Shown here piece after piece: positions 21,524 through 28,577 of a stretch of 35,667 nt of DNA. This DNA is from Patescibacteria group bacterium. Lineage in GTDB: Bacteria; Patescibacteriota; Minisyncoccia; Phycocordibacterales; PALSA-1337. Location: NCBI GenBank assembly GCA_028865615.1, contig JAGWJT010000004.1, forward strand, positions 1 through 35,667. Direction: 5' to 3'. Under the pieces are notes generated by a model that saw only the letters and a program-made list of their open reading frames with translations, was not told the DNA's origin and made no database searches. Each line of letters opens with the position of its first letter. Position 1 is the first letter of the stretch. The position numbers were made by a program, and so were the translations under genes.

Positions 21524-22501
21524 CTATCTCCAATGCGTCTTTATATATTCCTCGGCCTCGCTCATGGAAAACGGTTGAGTCGAGTTGCCAACTCGCACGA
21601 AGAATTCCTCATGCTTGTCGCCGTTGCGCAAATAGGCCGGCTTGTGGGCGTCGCCAACAGATACCACACATATGTCCTTGCCGCCGACCGATTCGAATGC
21701 CGGTCTCACGTACTTGGCGAAAGGCATGCCAATGGCCGTCTTGACCAGGGTTGTCAGATGATTCTCGAAGCCGTCTCTATTCTTCTTGGAAAGTGTCTTG
21801 TAATCGTCGTGTAGGCCGGTCACGCGTCCGGCATCGTCCACGCCTATGAGCAATGTCCCTCCGTCCGAGTTGAGGAAAGCCACTATAGTCTTCAAGACCA
21901 TTTTCTCCAATTCCTTGCTTATCTCGCCTTTCCTGGCATCGTACCGCATGGTCTGCTTGAATTCCACAAAGAGCCCCTCTCCGCTCCGGATGAGTTCCGA
22001 AGGATCTTTGGACAGGACTCTGCCGGTCGCTTCCTGGACCATGCTCTTTATCATATATATGTGCTCGTCATAGTCCGGCACGTTCCTGATCTTGGTTATC
22101 CGGCCGTTGCCGTGCTCGAATATGAGCGAAGCGTGATGGGTCATCATGCGATCGAGCGGAGACTGATATATCTCCACGGAAGTCACGGCCTTCAGGCTGA
22201 CGGATTTGTGATGGCGGAACAAGAGGCCCGACCTGCGGATGATCTCCCTGTCGGTTATCTCGAACCTGGTGAAATACCACTCGAAGAACAGGAAGGTTAT
22301 GTACACCAGCTGGAAGCCGGAGAATATGATGATCTCCAGGATATCGAAGCGGATATATCTGGACAGGCCGAGGCTTTGGTAAATGGCGCCGTAATTCTCC
22401 AGAAAAGAGATGACATACATGACGGCCGCCGCAAAGATCTCCATGACGATGACGTTGCGTATGAAGACCAGCGGACCCTCTCTGACCACTACTTTTCTCA
22501 T
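21524..22501 (-). CDS. Membrane protein with bacterial PH domain fused to an AlbA_2/Schlafen-type domain
   Basis: A 325-residue protein. Two membrane helices come first (about 15-37 and 56-77), then a bPH_2-type domain (about 78-160, with FEITDREIIRRSGLLFRHHKSVSLKAVTSVEI). The C-terminal half is an AlbA_2 / Schlafen-AAA-like domain: EFKQTMRYD, LEKMVLKTIVAFLNSDGGTLLIGVDDAGRVTGL, and HEEFFVRVGNSTQPFSMSEAEEYI. AlbA_2 domains are linked to nucleic-acid or nucleotide binding; Schlafen relatives act on RNA. The fusion would tether that activity to the membrane. The ATG at 22501 is chosen because TGcTATCAT ends exactly 6 nt upstream. It is divergent from hisS with 52 bp between starts, and truB is downstream in the same direction. 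Confidence 0.8.
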   Translation of the reverse strand: MRKVVVREGPLVFIRNVIVMEIFAAAVMYVISFLENYGAIYQSLGLSRYIRFDILEIIIFSGFQLVYITFLFFEWYFTRFEITDREIIRRSGLLFRHHKSVSLKAVTSVEIYQSPLDRMMTHHASLIFEHGNGRITKIRNVPDYDEHIYMIKSMVQEATGRVLSKDPSELIRSGEGLFVEFKQTMRYDARKGEISKELEKMVLKTIVAFLNSDGGTLLIGVDDAGRVTGLHDDYKTLSKKNRDGFENHLTTLVKTAIGMPFAKYVRPAFESVGGKDICVVSVGDAHKPAYLRNGDKHEEFFVRVGNSTQPFSMSEAEEYIKTHWR

Positions 22502-22507
22502 AGTGGC

Positions 22508-22516
22508 ATGATAGCA
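22508..22516 (-). promoter_or_regulatory. Extended -10 promoter of the PH-AlbA_2 gene
   Basis: TGcTATCAT on the minus strand, ending 6 nt before the ATG at 22501. Confidence 0.6.
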
Positions 22517-22538
22517 CAATGCGCGCATCTTTCTTATC

Positions 22539-22547
22539 TGCTACAAT
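22539..22547 (+). promoter_or_regulatory. Extended -10 promoter of hisS
   Basis: TGcTACAAT ends 6 nt before the ATG at 22554, predicting a leaderless hisS mRNA with no room for a T-box or other leader. Confidence 0.65.
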
Positions 22548-22553
22548 ATCGCC

Positions 22554-23816
22554 ATGTCGGAAAAGGCCAAAAAACTGTCTACCGAGCCATACAAGGGGGT
22601 CAGGGACTTCTTCCCCGAAGATATGGCCGTACAAAACTATATATTCGGCGTATGGCGCAAAACCGCCGAGAGCTTCGGCTATGAGGAATACGGCGCCTCC
22701 GTCCTGGAGCCGGCCGAGCTATACCGTGCCAAATCAGGCGAGGAGATAGTGAACGAGCAGACTTATACCTTCACCGACCGTGGCGACCGCGAAGTGACCC
22801 TGCGCCCCGAGATGACGCCTACCGTGGCAAGGATGGTCTCGGCCAAGCGCCGCGAGCTCGGTTTGCCGCTCCGGTGGTATTCGATACCAAACCTATTCAG
22901 ATATGAACAACCTCAGAGGGGTCGCGTCAGGGAGCATTGGCAGTTGAACGTAGATCTTTTCGGCGCCGATTCGCCGGAGGCGGACGCCGAGATCGTCATC
23001 CTCGCCAGCCGGATCATGGAGACCTTCGGCGCAAAGGATTCGGATTTTACCATCAAGATAAGCAGCCGCGCCTGGCTGGACAAGCTGTTTGATGACATAT
23101 CCGCCGACCTGGAAGGATTTGACGCCACTTTTGATAACAAGAACGCCTTGCTCAAGCTCCTGGACGTCAAAGCCAAAGATCCTGACAGATTCGACCGAGA
23201 GATAGTCAAACTGCACCCGAAACTATCCGGCGACTTCATCGCCAGGAAATCAAAAGCTTTGCAGACTTCGGAGGAAAAGTCATACGCCGACCTGGAAAAG
23301 CTTGTCGCCACTCTAGGAAATATGGGCATAAAGAACGTCGAGCTGGCCTTGACTGAGATAGTCCGCGGCTTCGACTACTATACTGGCATGATATTCGAGA
23401 TATTCGACACGGACCCGTCCAACCGCCGTTCGCTCTTTGGCGGCGGACGCTACGACGATCTGACCTCCCTGTTCGGCGGCGAGCGGATACCGGCCGTAGG
23501 CTTCGGCATGGGCGACTTGCCTGTCAAGAATTTCTTGGAGACACACGGACTTCTGCCGGCGCCAAAAAGCCGCACGGATATCCATGTCTGCACCACCAGC
23601 TCTGAATTGGTCGCCAAAGCCGAGGAACTGGCCACAAAGCTCCGCGCCAAAGGCATGAATGTATCGGTCAACTTGACGAGCAAGAAGATAGGCGACCAGA
23701 TAGCATGGGCCGACAAGCGCGGCATACCCAAAGTCGTCGTCGTAGGCGAAGAAGAAGCCAAGACCGGCAAATACAAGGCCAAAGAGCTTGCCACTGGCGC
23801 CGAGGCCCCATTGTGA
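22554..23816 (+). CDS. hisS: Histidine--tRNA ligase
   Basis: Class II aminoacyl-tRNA synthetase charging tRNA-His. The 420-residue protein shows motif 1 (PYKGVRDFFPEDM), TLRPEMTPTVARMV, motif 2 (FRYEQPQRGRVREHWQLNVDLFG), the His-specific loops (EIVRGFDYYTGMIFEIF), motif 3 (GGGRYDDLTSLFGGERIPAVGFGMG) and a C-terminal anticodon-binding domain (DIHVCTTSSELVAKAEELATKLR). The length is standard. Its promoter gives a leaderless start, so amino-acid control by a leader is excluded here. It is followed at once by the 43-bp repeat array. Confidence 0.96.
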   Translation: MSEKAKKLSTEPYKGVRDFFPEDMAVQNYIFGVWRKTAESFGYEEYGASVLEPAELYRAKSGEEIVNEQTYTFTDRGDREVTLRPEMTPTVARMVSAKRRELGLPLRWYSIPNLFRYEQPQRGRVREHWQLNVDLFGADSPEADAEIVILASRIMETFGAKDSDFTIKISSRAWLDKLFDDISADLEGFDATFDNKNALLKLLDVKAKDPDRFDREIVKLHPKLSGDFIARKSKALQTSEEKSYADLEKLVATLGNMGIKNVELALTEIVRGFDYYTGMIFEIFDTDPSNRRSLFGGGRYDDLTSLFGGERIPAVGFGMGDLPVKNFLETHGLLPAPKSRTDIHVCTTSSELVAKAEELATKLRAKGMNVSVNLTSKKIGDQIAWADKRGIPKVVVVGEEEAKTGKYKAKELATGAEAPL

Positions 23817-23819
23817 TCA

Positions 23820-23949
23820 TTCGTAGCATTCGTGCGATTATTCGTAGATTCGTATCATGTCTTATTCGTAGCATTCGCATAAATTCGTAGATTCGTATCA
23901 TGTCTTATTCGTAGCATTCGCATAAATTCGTAGATTCGTATTATATATT
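23820..23949. repeat. 43-bp tandem repeat array built of ATTCGTAG-like units
   Basis: A 43-bp unit starting ATTCGTAGATTCGTATCATG at 23840 repeats at 23883 and again, partially, at 23926. The unit itself consists of shorter ATTCGTAG/ATTCGCAT words, and related words extend back to about 23820, right behind the hisS stop. The last partial copy supplies TATTAT, the -10 box of the next gene. There is no spacer-repeat alternation, so it is not a CRISPR array. Confidence 0.9.
23939..23944 (+). promoter_or_regulatory. -10 box of the exonuclease gene at the end of the repeat array
   Basis: TATTAT ends 6 nt before the ATG at 23951. It arises where the third repeat copy departs from the other two (GTATTAT instead of GTATCAT). 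Confidence 0.5.
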
Positions 23950-23950
23950 C

Positions 23951-24526
23951 ATGCGCCGCATAACTTTCGACCTCGAGACGAAGAACGTATTCCAAGACAC
24001 CGGTTCGAACGATCCGGCTTCTTTGGATATGTCGGTCGTATGCATCCATGATTCCGCCGACGACAGCTACAGAAGCTTCCTGGAACAGGACTTGGGCGGT
24101 CTGTGGCCTATCCTCGAAGAGGCTGACATCTTGATATCTTGGAACGGAGACCACTTCGACATACCGATCCTGAACAAATACTATCCCGGCGACCTGTCAA
24201 AGATCAAAAGCGTCGATCTCATGAAGGAGATGCAGGCTGTCCTCGGCAGGCGCCTGAAGCTCGACACCGTGGCCAATGCCACCCTGGGCTCGGCCAAAAG
24301 CGGCAACGGTTTGGACGCCATAGAATGGTGGAAGAACGGCGAAGTAGACAAAGTCATCCGCTATTGCATCGATGATGTACGCTTGACCAAAGAGTTGTAC
24401 GAATACGCTATAGACAACGGGCATCTCAAATATCGTGACAACGGTACCATCAAGGAACTGCCGCTCCAAACGGCCGATTGGGATGTTCCTGCCGGTGCGG
24501 CCATGACTTATACGTTGCCTTTCTGA
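23951..24526 (+). CDS. DEDD-family 3'-5' exonuclease-like protein (RNase H-like, YprB type)
   Basis: A 191-residue RNase H-fold protein. Exo I is TFDLETKN (Asp, Glu), Exo II is ISWNGDHFDIPIL (Asp), and Exo III is VIRYCIDDVRLTKELY with the Tyr-x-x-x-Asp spacing, so the four acidic metal ligands are all present. It resembles the predicted exonucleases of the RNase_H_2/YprB group. Polynucleotide substrate and role (repair or RNA turnover) are unknown. The C-terminal ~35 residues (KYRDNGTIKELPLQ...) form a small beta extension. A 138-bp palindromic element starts 3 bp after the stop codon. Confidence 0.8.
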   Translation: MRRITFDLETKNVFQDTGSNDPASLDMSVVCIHDSADDSYRSFLEQDLGGLWPILEEADILISWNGDHFDIPILNKYYPGDLSKIKSVDLMKEMQAVLGRRLKLDTVANATLGSAKSGNGLDAIEWWKNGEVDKVIRYCIDDVRLTKELYEYAIDNGHLKYRDNGTIKELPLQTADWDVPAGAAMTYTLPF

Positions 24527-24529
24527 AAG

Positions 24530-24667
24530 CTAGCAAACGGAGGGAAACATGCCTCCTCGGAAGCGTTCGGAGCCTTGCAAGGCTCCTCACTCGGTTCTCG
24601 GCGATTTTCCTGCTGGAAAATCGCCTGCGAATGTTCCTCGAAGGCATGTTTTCCTCCGTTTGCCTAG
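24530..24667. repeat. Large palindromic element between the exonuclease and dsbA-like genes
   Basis: Outer arms about 25 bp: CTAGCAAACGGAGGGAAACA and following at 24530-24554 against its near-exact inverse at 24641-24667. Inside are GGAGCCTTGCAAGGCTCC (24569-24586), a perfect 18-bp palindrome, and GCGATTTTCC-TGCT-GGAAAATCGC (24601-24624), a perfect 10-bp hairpin. No gene fits within it. It resembles a miniature inverted-repeat or palindromic mobile unit. Confidence 0.8.
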
Positions 24668-24696
24668 TCCATGGTACAATATGCCCATACAATAAA

Positions 24697-24702
24697 TATC
24701 AT
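24697..24702 (+). promoter_or_regulatory. -10 box of the dsbA-like gene
   Basis: TATCAT ends 7 nt before the ATG at 24710. Two further boxes, TACAAT at 24675 (with TGg) and TACAAT at 24688, would give leaders of about 10-25 nt, so the exact start of transcription is open. Confidence 0.45.
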
Positions 24703-24709
24703 CAATACC

Positions 24710-25477
24710 ATGGATCAACAAAACTCCCGCTCATTCATAGGCATACCAGGCGCAATCATCGTAGCAGCCGCCATCATAGCCGTAGCCATCATATGGACCC
24801 AGCAGAAACCTTCTGTGGTTCCGGCCGCAGATTCAGGCTCGGCAGCGCATACTCTGCCGCAGATCAGCATGAAGCCCGTATCGGCCGGTGATCACATATA
24901 CGGCAACCCGAACGCCCCCGTCAAGATAGTCGAGTATTCGGATCCTTCATGCCCGTTCTGCAAGATGTTCAACCCCGTCATGGAAGACATCATGAGCCAA
25001 TACGGCCCGTCCGGACAAGTAGCCTGGATATACAGGCAATTCCCGCTGGACAAGCCCGATCCGAACGGCAACGTGCTCCATCCCCTGTCCGGGACCCAAG
25101 CTGAAGGCTTCGAGTGCGCCGCTTCGCTCGGAGGCAACGATGCATTCTGGAAATATGAGAAGGCTTGGTTCGACGCTTTTCCGGACAACGGCGCCGACGA
25201 AGCGACTTCTCTAGACCAAAGCCAGATGTCGACAGTCGCCAAGTCAGCCGGCTTGGACCAGAACGCTTTTGACAGCTGCGTGGCCAGCGCCAAATTCCAA
25301 AACGCCATAGAGGCCCAATACACCGACGGCATCAATGCCGGAGTATCCGGCACTCCGTTCATAGTGGTCCTGACTCCTTCAGGTTCCAAGATACCCCTGT
25401 CCGGCGCGCAATCATTTGCCACGATGAAGACCACCATCGATACCTTGCTGTCTGCGGGGACAAGCACCGCACAGTAG
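24710..25477 (+). CDS. DsbA-family thiol:disulfide oxidoreductase, membrane anchored
   Basis: A 255-residue protein with an N-terminal membrane helix (about residues 13-31), a Ser/Ala/Pro linker, then a thioredoxin fold with an alpha-helical insert. The active site is CPFC in EYSDPSCPFCKMFNP, and the cis-Pro loop is VSGTPFIVVL. It should oxidise or isomerise disulfides on exported proteins at the outer membrane face. Likely clients in this window are the Cys-bearing pilin-type proteins (inference). The frame is open upstream to an ATG at 24671, but that ATG overlaps the first TACAAT box; the ATG at 24710 gives a normal short N-terminus before the membrane helix. Confidence 0.88.
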   Translation: MDQQNSRSFIGIPGAIIVAAAIIAVAIIWTQQKPSVVPAADSGSAAHTLPQISMKPVSAGDHIYGNPNAPVKIVEYSDPSCPFCKMFNPVMEDIMSQYGPSGQVAWIYRQFPLDKPDPNGNVLHPLSGTQAEGFECAASLGGNDAFWKYEKAWFDAFPDNGADEATSLDQSQMSTVAKSAGLDQNAFDSCVASAKFQNAIEAQYTDGINAGVSGTPFIVVLTPSGSKIPLSGAQSFATMKTTIDTLLSAGTSTAQ

Positions 25478-25521
25478 TTGATCGACCAATCGGTCAATTG
25501 CGATTAACTGTCGATCGACTA

Positions 25522-28494
25522 TTAATAACCGCTCGCTGAACTTAGATTGCACCACTCGCAATCCTGTTCCGAGCAAGTCCTGCCGGCGATCTCGCCGCTC
25601 CAGACGCTCGATATCAATTCTTGGATCTGCCCCTTTACCGCTTCGATATCAGCCGGCACGATCGGCAATAAAACGATCGGGCAACGGCCTTTTTTGTCCG
25701 GAGACAAGAATACCAGCGCCGGCGATATCTTCTTGCCGTGCTTGCGCCGGTCGCCTTCCAGCAGTAGGCGGTAAAATACGAGCTGGCGGAAATAGTCGCC
25801 GGACGAGTTCTTGGTCTGGCCTTTTATCTCGTTCGCCGACATGCCCTCACGGGTCTTGTAGTCGAAGACTTCGACAGCGTCGCCGTGCTCCACGACCGCA
25901 TCGAGCTTGCCGTGGATGGGTATGACCGTCTTTTGACCGTTGAATGAGCCCTCGAATACGGACTCGACCCAGCGTTCCGTGGCGATGTCCGCATCCGATC
26001 CGTATGCACTGAAATGCGGCAGGAGCGCCTTGGCCACTATCGGCGCATTTTCAAACAATTCAGCCTTGACGAGCTCCTTGTCCGCAGACGACAGGAATGA
26101 TTCGTGCAGATGATCCGTTACCGAGCTCTTGATCGTCTCTGTTATTGTTACCACGGCGTCTAAATCAGGCTTTGATCGATCGTTTTGCATTTTGTATTTT
26201 GTATTTTGTATTTGCTTCCATACGTCTGCCACGGCTTCATGCATGGCTGTTCCTTTCTCTGCGGCCACGGACGGGGCCTGCGGCAATTTCAGGACGCTCA
26301 AGTACAAGAATTTGTTCGGACATTCCAGGAAATGGTTGAGGGCCGTCACGGACAAGCCTGAATCCGCCAGGACCCGCTTGGCCAGGTCCACGATCTTCGA
26401 CGGGCCCCTCGGTCCGGCGGCGCTATCGTGCCGCGGCGCTCCGACGGCCGTCCGAGGCAAAGTCTCGGCCGAGACGCTGTCCGGATCGAGCTCGCTTATG
26501 AAGCGCAGCGGGGTCATAGATCTGCCGTCTGATTCTTCCAGAGAGGTCATGACGATACAATGCTTCTTTGCTCTGGTAAGAGCCACATAGAAAAGGCGGC
26601 GGACGTCTCGTATGTCGTCCAAGCCGGCGCTTTTCCTAGGCATGACGAACGACGAACCGCGGTTGCGGCCTATCCAGGCTTCTTCCGTGGCATACGGCAT
26701 AAATACGTAGTCAAATTCCAGGCCTTTTGAGCCGTGGGCGGTCATAGCGCGGATGGGCAGATCCGGGGCGCCTACGGACACTTTGACGGTCTTTGATTCG
26801 GCCGATTGCCGATATGCCAACATGGCTTTGACGAGCTCAATCGGACTGACGATGCCGCCGTTCCGCGCCAACGATTCGGCCAGAGCCACGATGCCGCGCC
26901 ATACATGCACATACGACGGATCTCCGGCTGTCAGGCCGACGAAACCGGATTCTTCGGCGGCGGAGATGATGAAGCTCACCGGGCCGTCTTCTAGCATCTT
27001 CCTGCGGAGACGGACCAGGCCGGGCAATCTCTCATCCAGATCGGCCGGCTTGCCGGAGCGCAACAGCTTGATGAGCTCGGTTGACCGGTCAAAATCCAGG
27101 CCCCACATGCCGGCGGCCAGAGTCTTGCCCAGAGAATCCGTCCTTGACAGGTCATTTATATACTCCAAGAGCTCAAAGAATACGGCGCCGACGGGATGAT
27201 GGAATATGTCTATGCTCCGCTCGGACGAAACGGCGATGCCGTCGGATTCCAGGAGACGGATGACGCGCTCGAGGTCGCGATTGCGCCTGGTGATGACCGC
27301 CACCGTCGCCGCCGGCTCGCCCTCCGATATGTTTTTGAGCCGCTCGACCATATATCGTTCTATAGCCGCGGTATTCTCGCCTGTGACGACGTCGACCGGC
27401 CGTCCCGCCTCGTCGGAACCGGACTTCAGCTCTATGCGCAATTCTCCATGTTCGTCGCCTTCATAATTGTTCTCGATAACCGAAAAAGAAGCGTCCAGGA
27501 TATTCTGGTGGGAACGATAGTTCGTATCAAGCGATATGACCTTCATGTCCGGCCAGCGCTTGCGGAGGGCCAGGAAATTCTCGACGGATGCGCCCTGGAA
27601 GCGATATATGGCCTGTTTCTCATCGCCCACGATAAAGACGTTCGGTACGTCGAAAAATTGGGCTATGGCTTTGATGATGAGATTCTGGGCATCGTTGGTA
27701 TCCTGATGCTCGTCTACGAGGATGTACAGAAAACGCTCCTGTATCAAGCGCAGGAATAGGTCGTCCTTTTCCATGGCTTTCAGGAGCTCGATTATCAAGT
27801 CGTTGAAATCCGTGCGTTTCTCTTTGTACTTGGTCTTTTCATATGCGTCATAGACGTCGGCAAACAGGATGGTGCGCTCGCATTTGGCTATCTTCTCCTC
27901 GGCTTCCGCCTTCAATCTGCCTTTGGTTGCACCACGTGTGGAAATAGAGCTCTCGTCATGCCTGATCCGTTCTATCTCATCCTTGGCATACCGGCGCACC
28001 ATCTCGGGTGTCATGGCTTCCTTCTTGGCATCGTCGATGGATTTCAATATGGCCAGGACGTATGCGTCCGGTTTTGCCGCGGGACGCAGGGCCTTGAATC
28101 TCGGCTCCGATATGATGCCGCGTATCATCGATTCCTGCTCGACATCGGTCATATTGGTGAAGCCTTCAATATGCAAGAAATGGTCGGGGTATTCGGCTAT
28201 CATGGCGGAAGCGAAGCTGTGGAACGTATGCAAAGCAACTTCGTGAGCGCGATTGCCGATGATATCGCGGAGCTTACCGCGCATGGCTTTGACGCCGGCG
28301 TCTGTATAGGTGATAGCCAGGATGCCGTGCGCCGGGGTGTCCGTCTGGCGCAAGATATTGGCGATACGGAGCGTCAATATGGTGGTCTTGCCCGTGCCCG
28401 GACCGGCTATGACCATGACGGGTCCGTCTATGGAGTCGACCGCTTCACGCTGGGCTTTATTCAGCTTCTTGTATTTCTCATCAAAAACCGGCAT
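25522..28494 (-). CDS. UvrD/PcrA-type helicase with C-terminal RecB/AddB-like nuclease domain
   Basis: A 990-residue SF1A helicase. The Q motif and Walker A lie near the N-terminus (LNKAQREAVDSIDGPVMVIA, GPGTGKTT). Later motifs include VDEHQDTNDAQ, VGDEKQAIYRFQGA, DTNYRSHQNIL, TAHGSKGLEFDYVFMP and VALTRAKKH. From about residue 730 a PD-(D/E)xK nuclease domain follows, with GKLDAVVEHG...VFDYKT as its metal-binding core. One Cys (FLECPNKFLY) plus CSEQDCEWC at the C-terminus give the four-cysteine pattern of the AddB/Cas4-type iron-sulfur clamp. It probably resects DNA ends. A 28-bp repeat tract encodes an insert (QIQNTKYKMQND). The start is supported by TGaTAAGAT 6 nt upstream. Confidence 0.9.
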   Translation of the reverse strand: MPVFDEKYKKLNKAQREAVDSIDGPVMVIAGPGTGKTTILTLRIANILRQTDTPAHGILAITYTDAGVKAMRGKLRDIIGNRAHEVALHTFHSFASAMIAEYPDHFLHIEGFTNMTDVEQESMIRGIISEPRFKALRPAAKPDAYVLAILKSIDDAKKEAMTPEMVRRYAKDEIERIRHDESSISTRGATKGRLKAEAEEKIAKCERTILFADVYDAYEKTKYKEKRTDFNDLIIELLKAMEKDDLFLRLIQERFLYILVDEHQDTNDAQNLIIKAIAQFFDVPNVFIVGDEKQAIYRFQGASVENFLALRKRWPDMKVISLDTNYRSHQNILDASFSVIENNYEGDEHGELRIELKSGSDEAGRPVDVVTGENTAAIERYMVERLKNISEGEPAATVAVITRRNRDLERVIRLLESDGIAVSSERSIDIFHHPVGAVFFELLEYINDLSRTDSLGKTLAAGMWGLDFDRSTELIKLLRSGKPADLDERLPGLVRLRRKMLEDGPVSFIISAAEESGFVGLTAGDPSYVHVWRGIVALAESLARNGGIVSPIELVKAMLAYRQSAESKTVKVSVGAPDLPIRAMTAHGSKGLEFDYVFMPYATEEAWIGRNRGSSFVMPRKSAGLDDIRDVRRLFYVALTRAKKHCIVMTSLEESDGRSMTPLRFISELDPDSVSAETLPRTAVGAPRHDSAAGPRGPSKIVDLAKRVLADSGLSVTALNHFLECPNKFLYLSVLKLPQAPSVAAEKGTAMHEAVADVWKQIQNTKYKMQNDRSKPDLDAVVTITETIKSSVTDHLHESFLSSADKELVKAELFENAPIVAKALLPHFSAYGSDADIATERWVESVFEGSFNGQKTVIPIHGKLDAVVEHGDAVEVFDYKTREGMSANEIKGQTKNSSGDYFRQLVFYRLLLEGDRRKHGKKISPALVFLSPDKKGRCPIVLLPIVPADIEAVKGQIQELISSVWSGEIAGRTCSEQDCEWCNLSSASGY
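26187..26214. repeat. Heptanucleotide repeat inside the helicase-nuclease gene
   Basis: Units GCATTTT, GTATTTT, GTATTTT and GTATTTG in tandem. It encodes a polar insert within the nuclease-domain region and keeps the frame open. Confidence 0.85.
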
Positions 28495-28500
28495 GCAGAT

Positions 28501-28509
28501 ATCTTATCA
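28501..28509 (-). promoter_or_regulatory. Extended -10 promoter of the helicase-nuclease gene
   Basis: TGaTAAGAT on the minus strand ends 6 nt before the ATG at 28494. It sits just after the T-tract of the preceding gene's terminator. Confidence 0.6.
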
Positions 28510-28516
28510 TGGAAAT

Positions 28517-28549
28517 AAAAAAGACCGGCCATCACCTTGATAACCGGCT
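28517..28549 (-). terminator. Terminator of the VPDSG-CTERM-like protein gene
   Basis: On the minus strand GCCGGTTATCA pairs with TGATGGCCGGT (11 bp including G-U pairs) around AGG, followed by CTTTTTTATT. Confidence 0.8.
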
Positions 28550-28577
28550 GAAAGAAAATGGCATTGATTGCTACCCA

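Noticed and set aside
23820-23949. Possible CRISPR array
   Set aside because: The 43-bp copies are directly contiguous with no unique spacers, and no cas gene is near; it is a simple tandem array.
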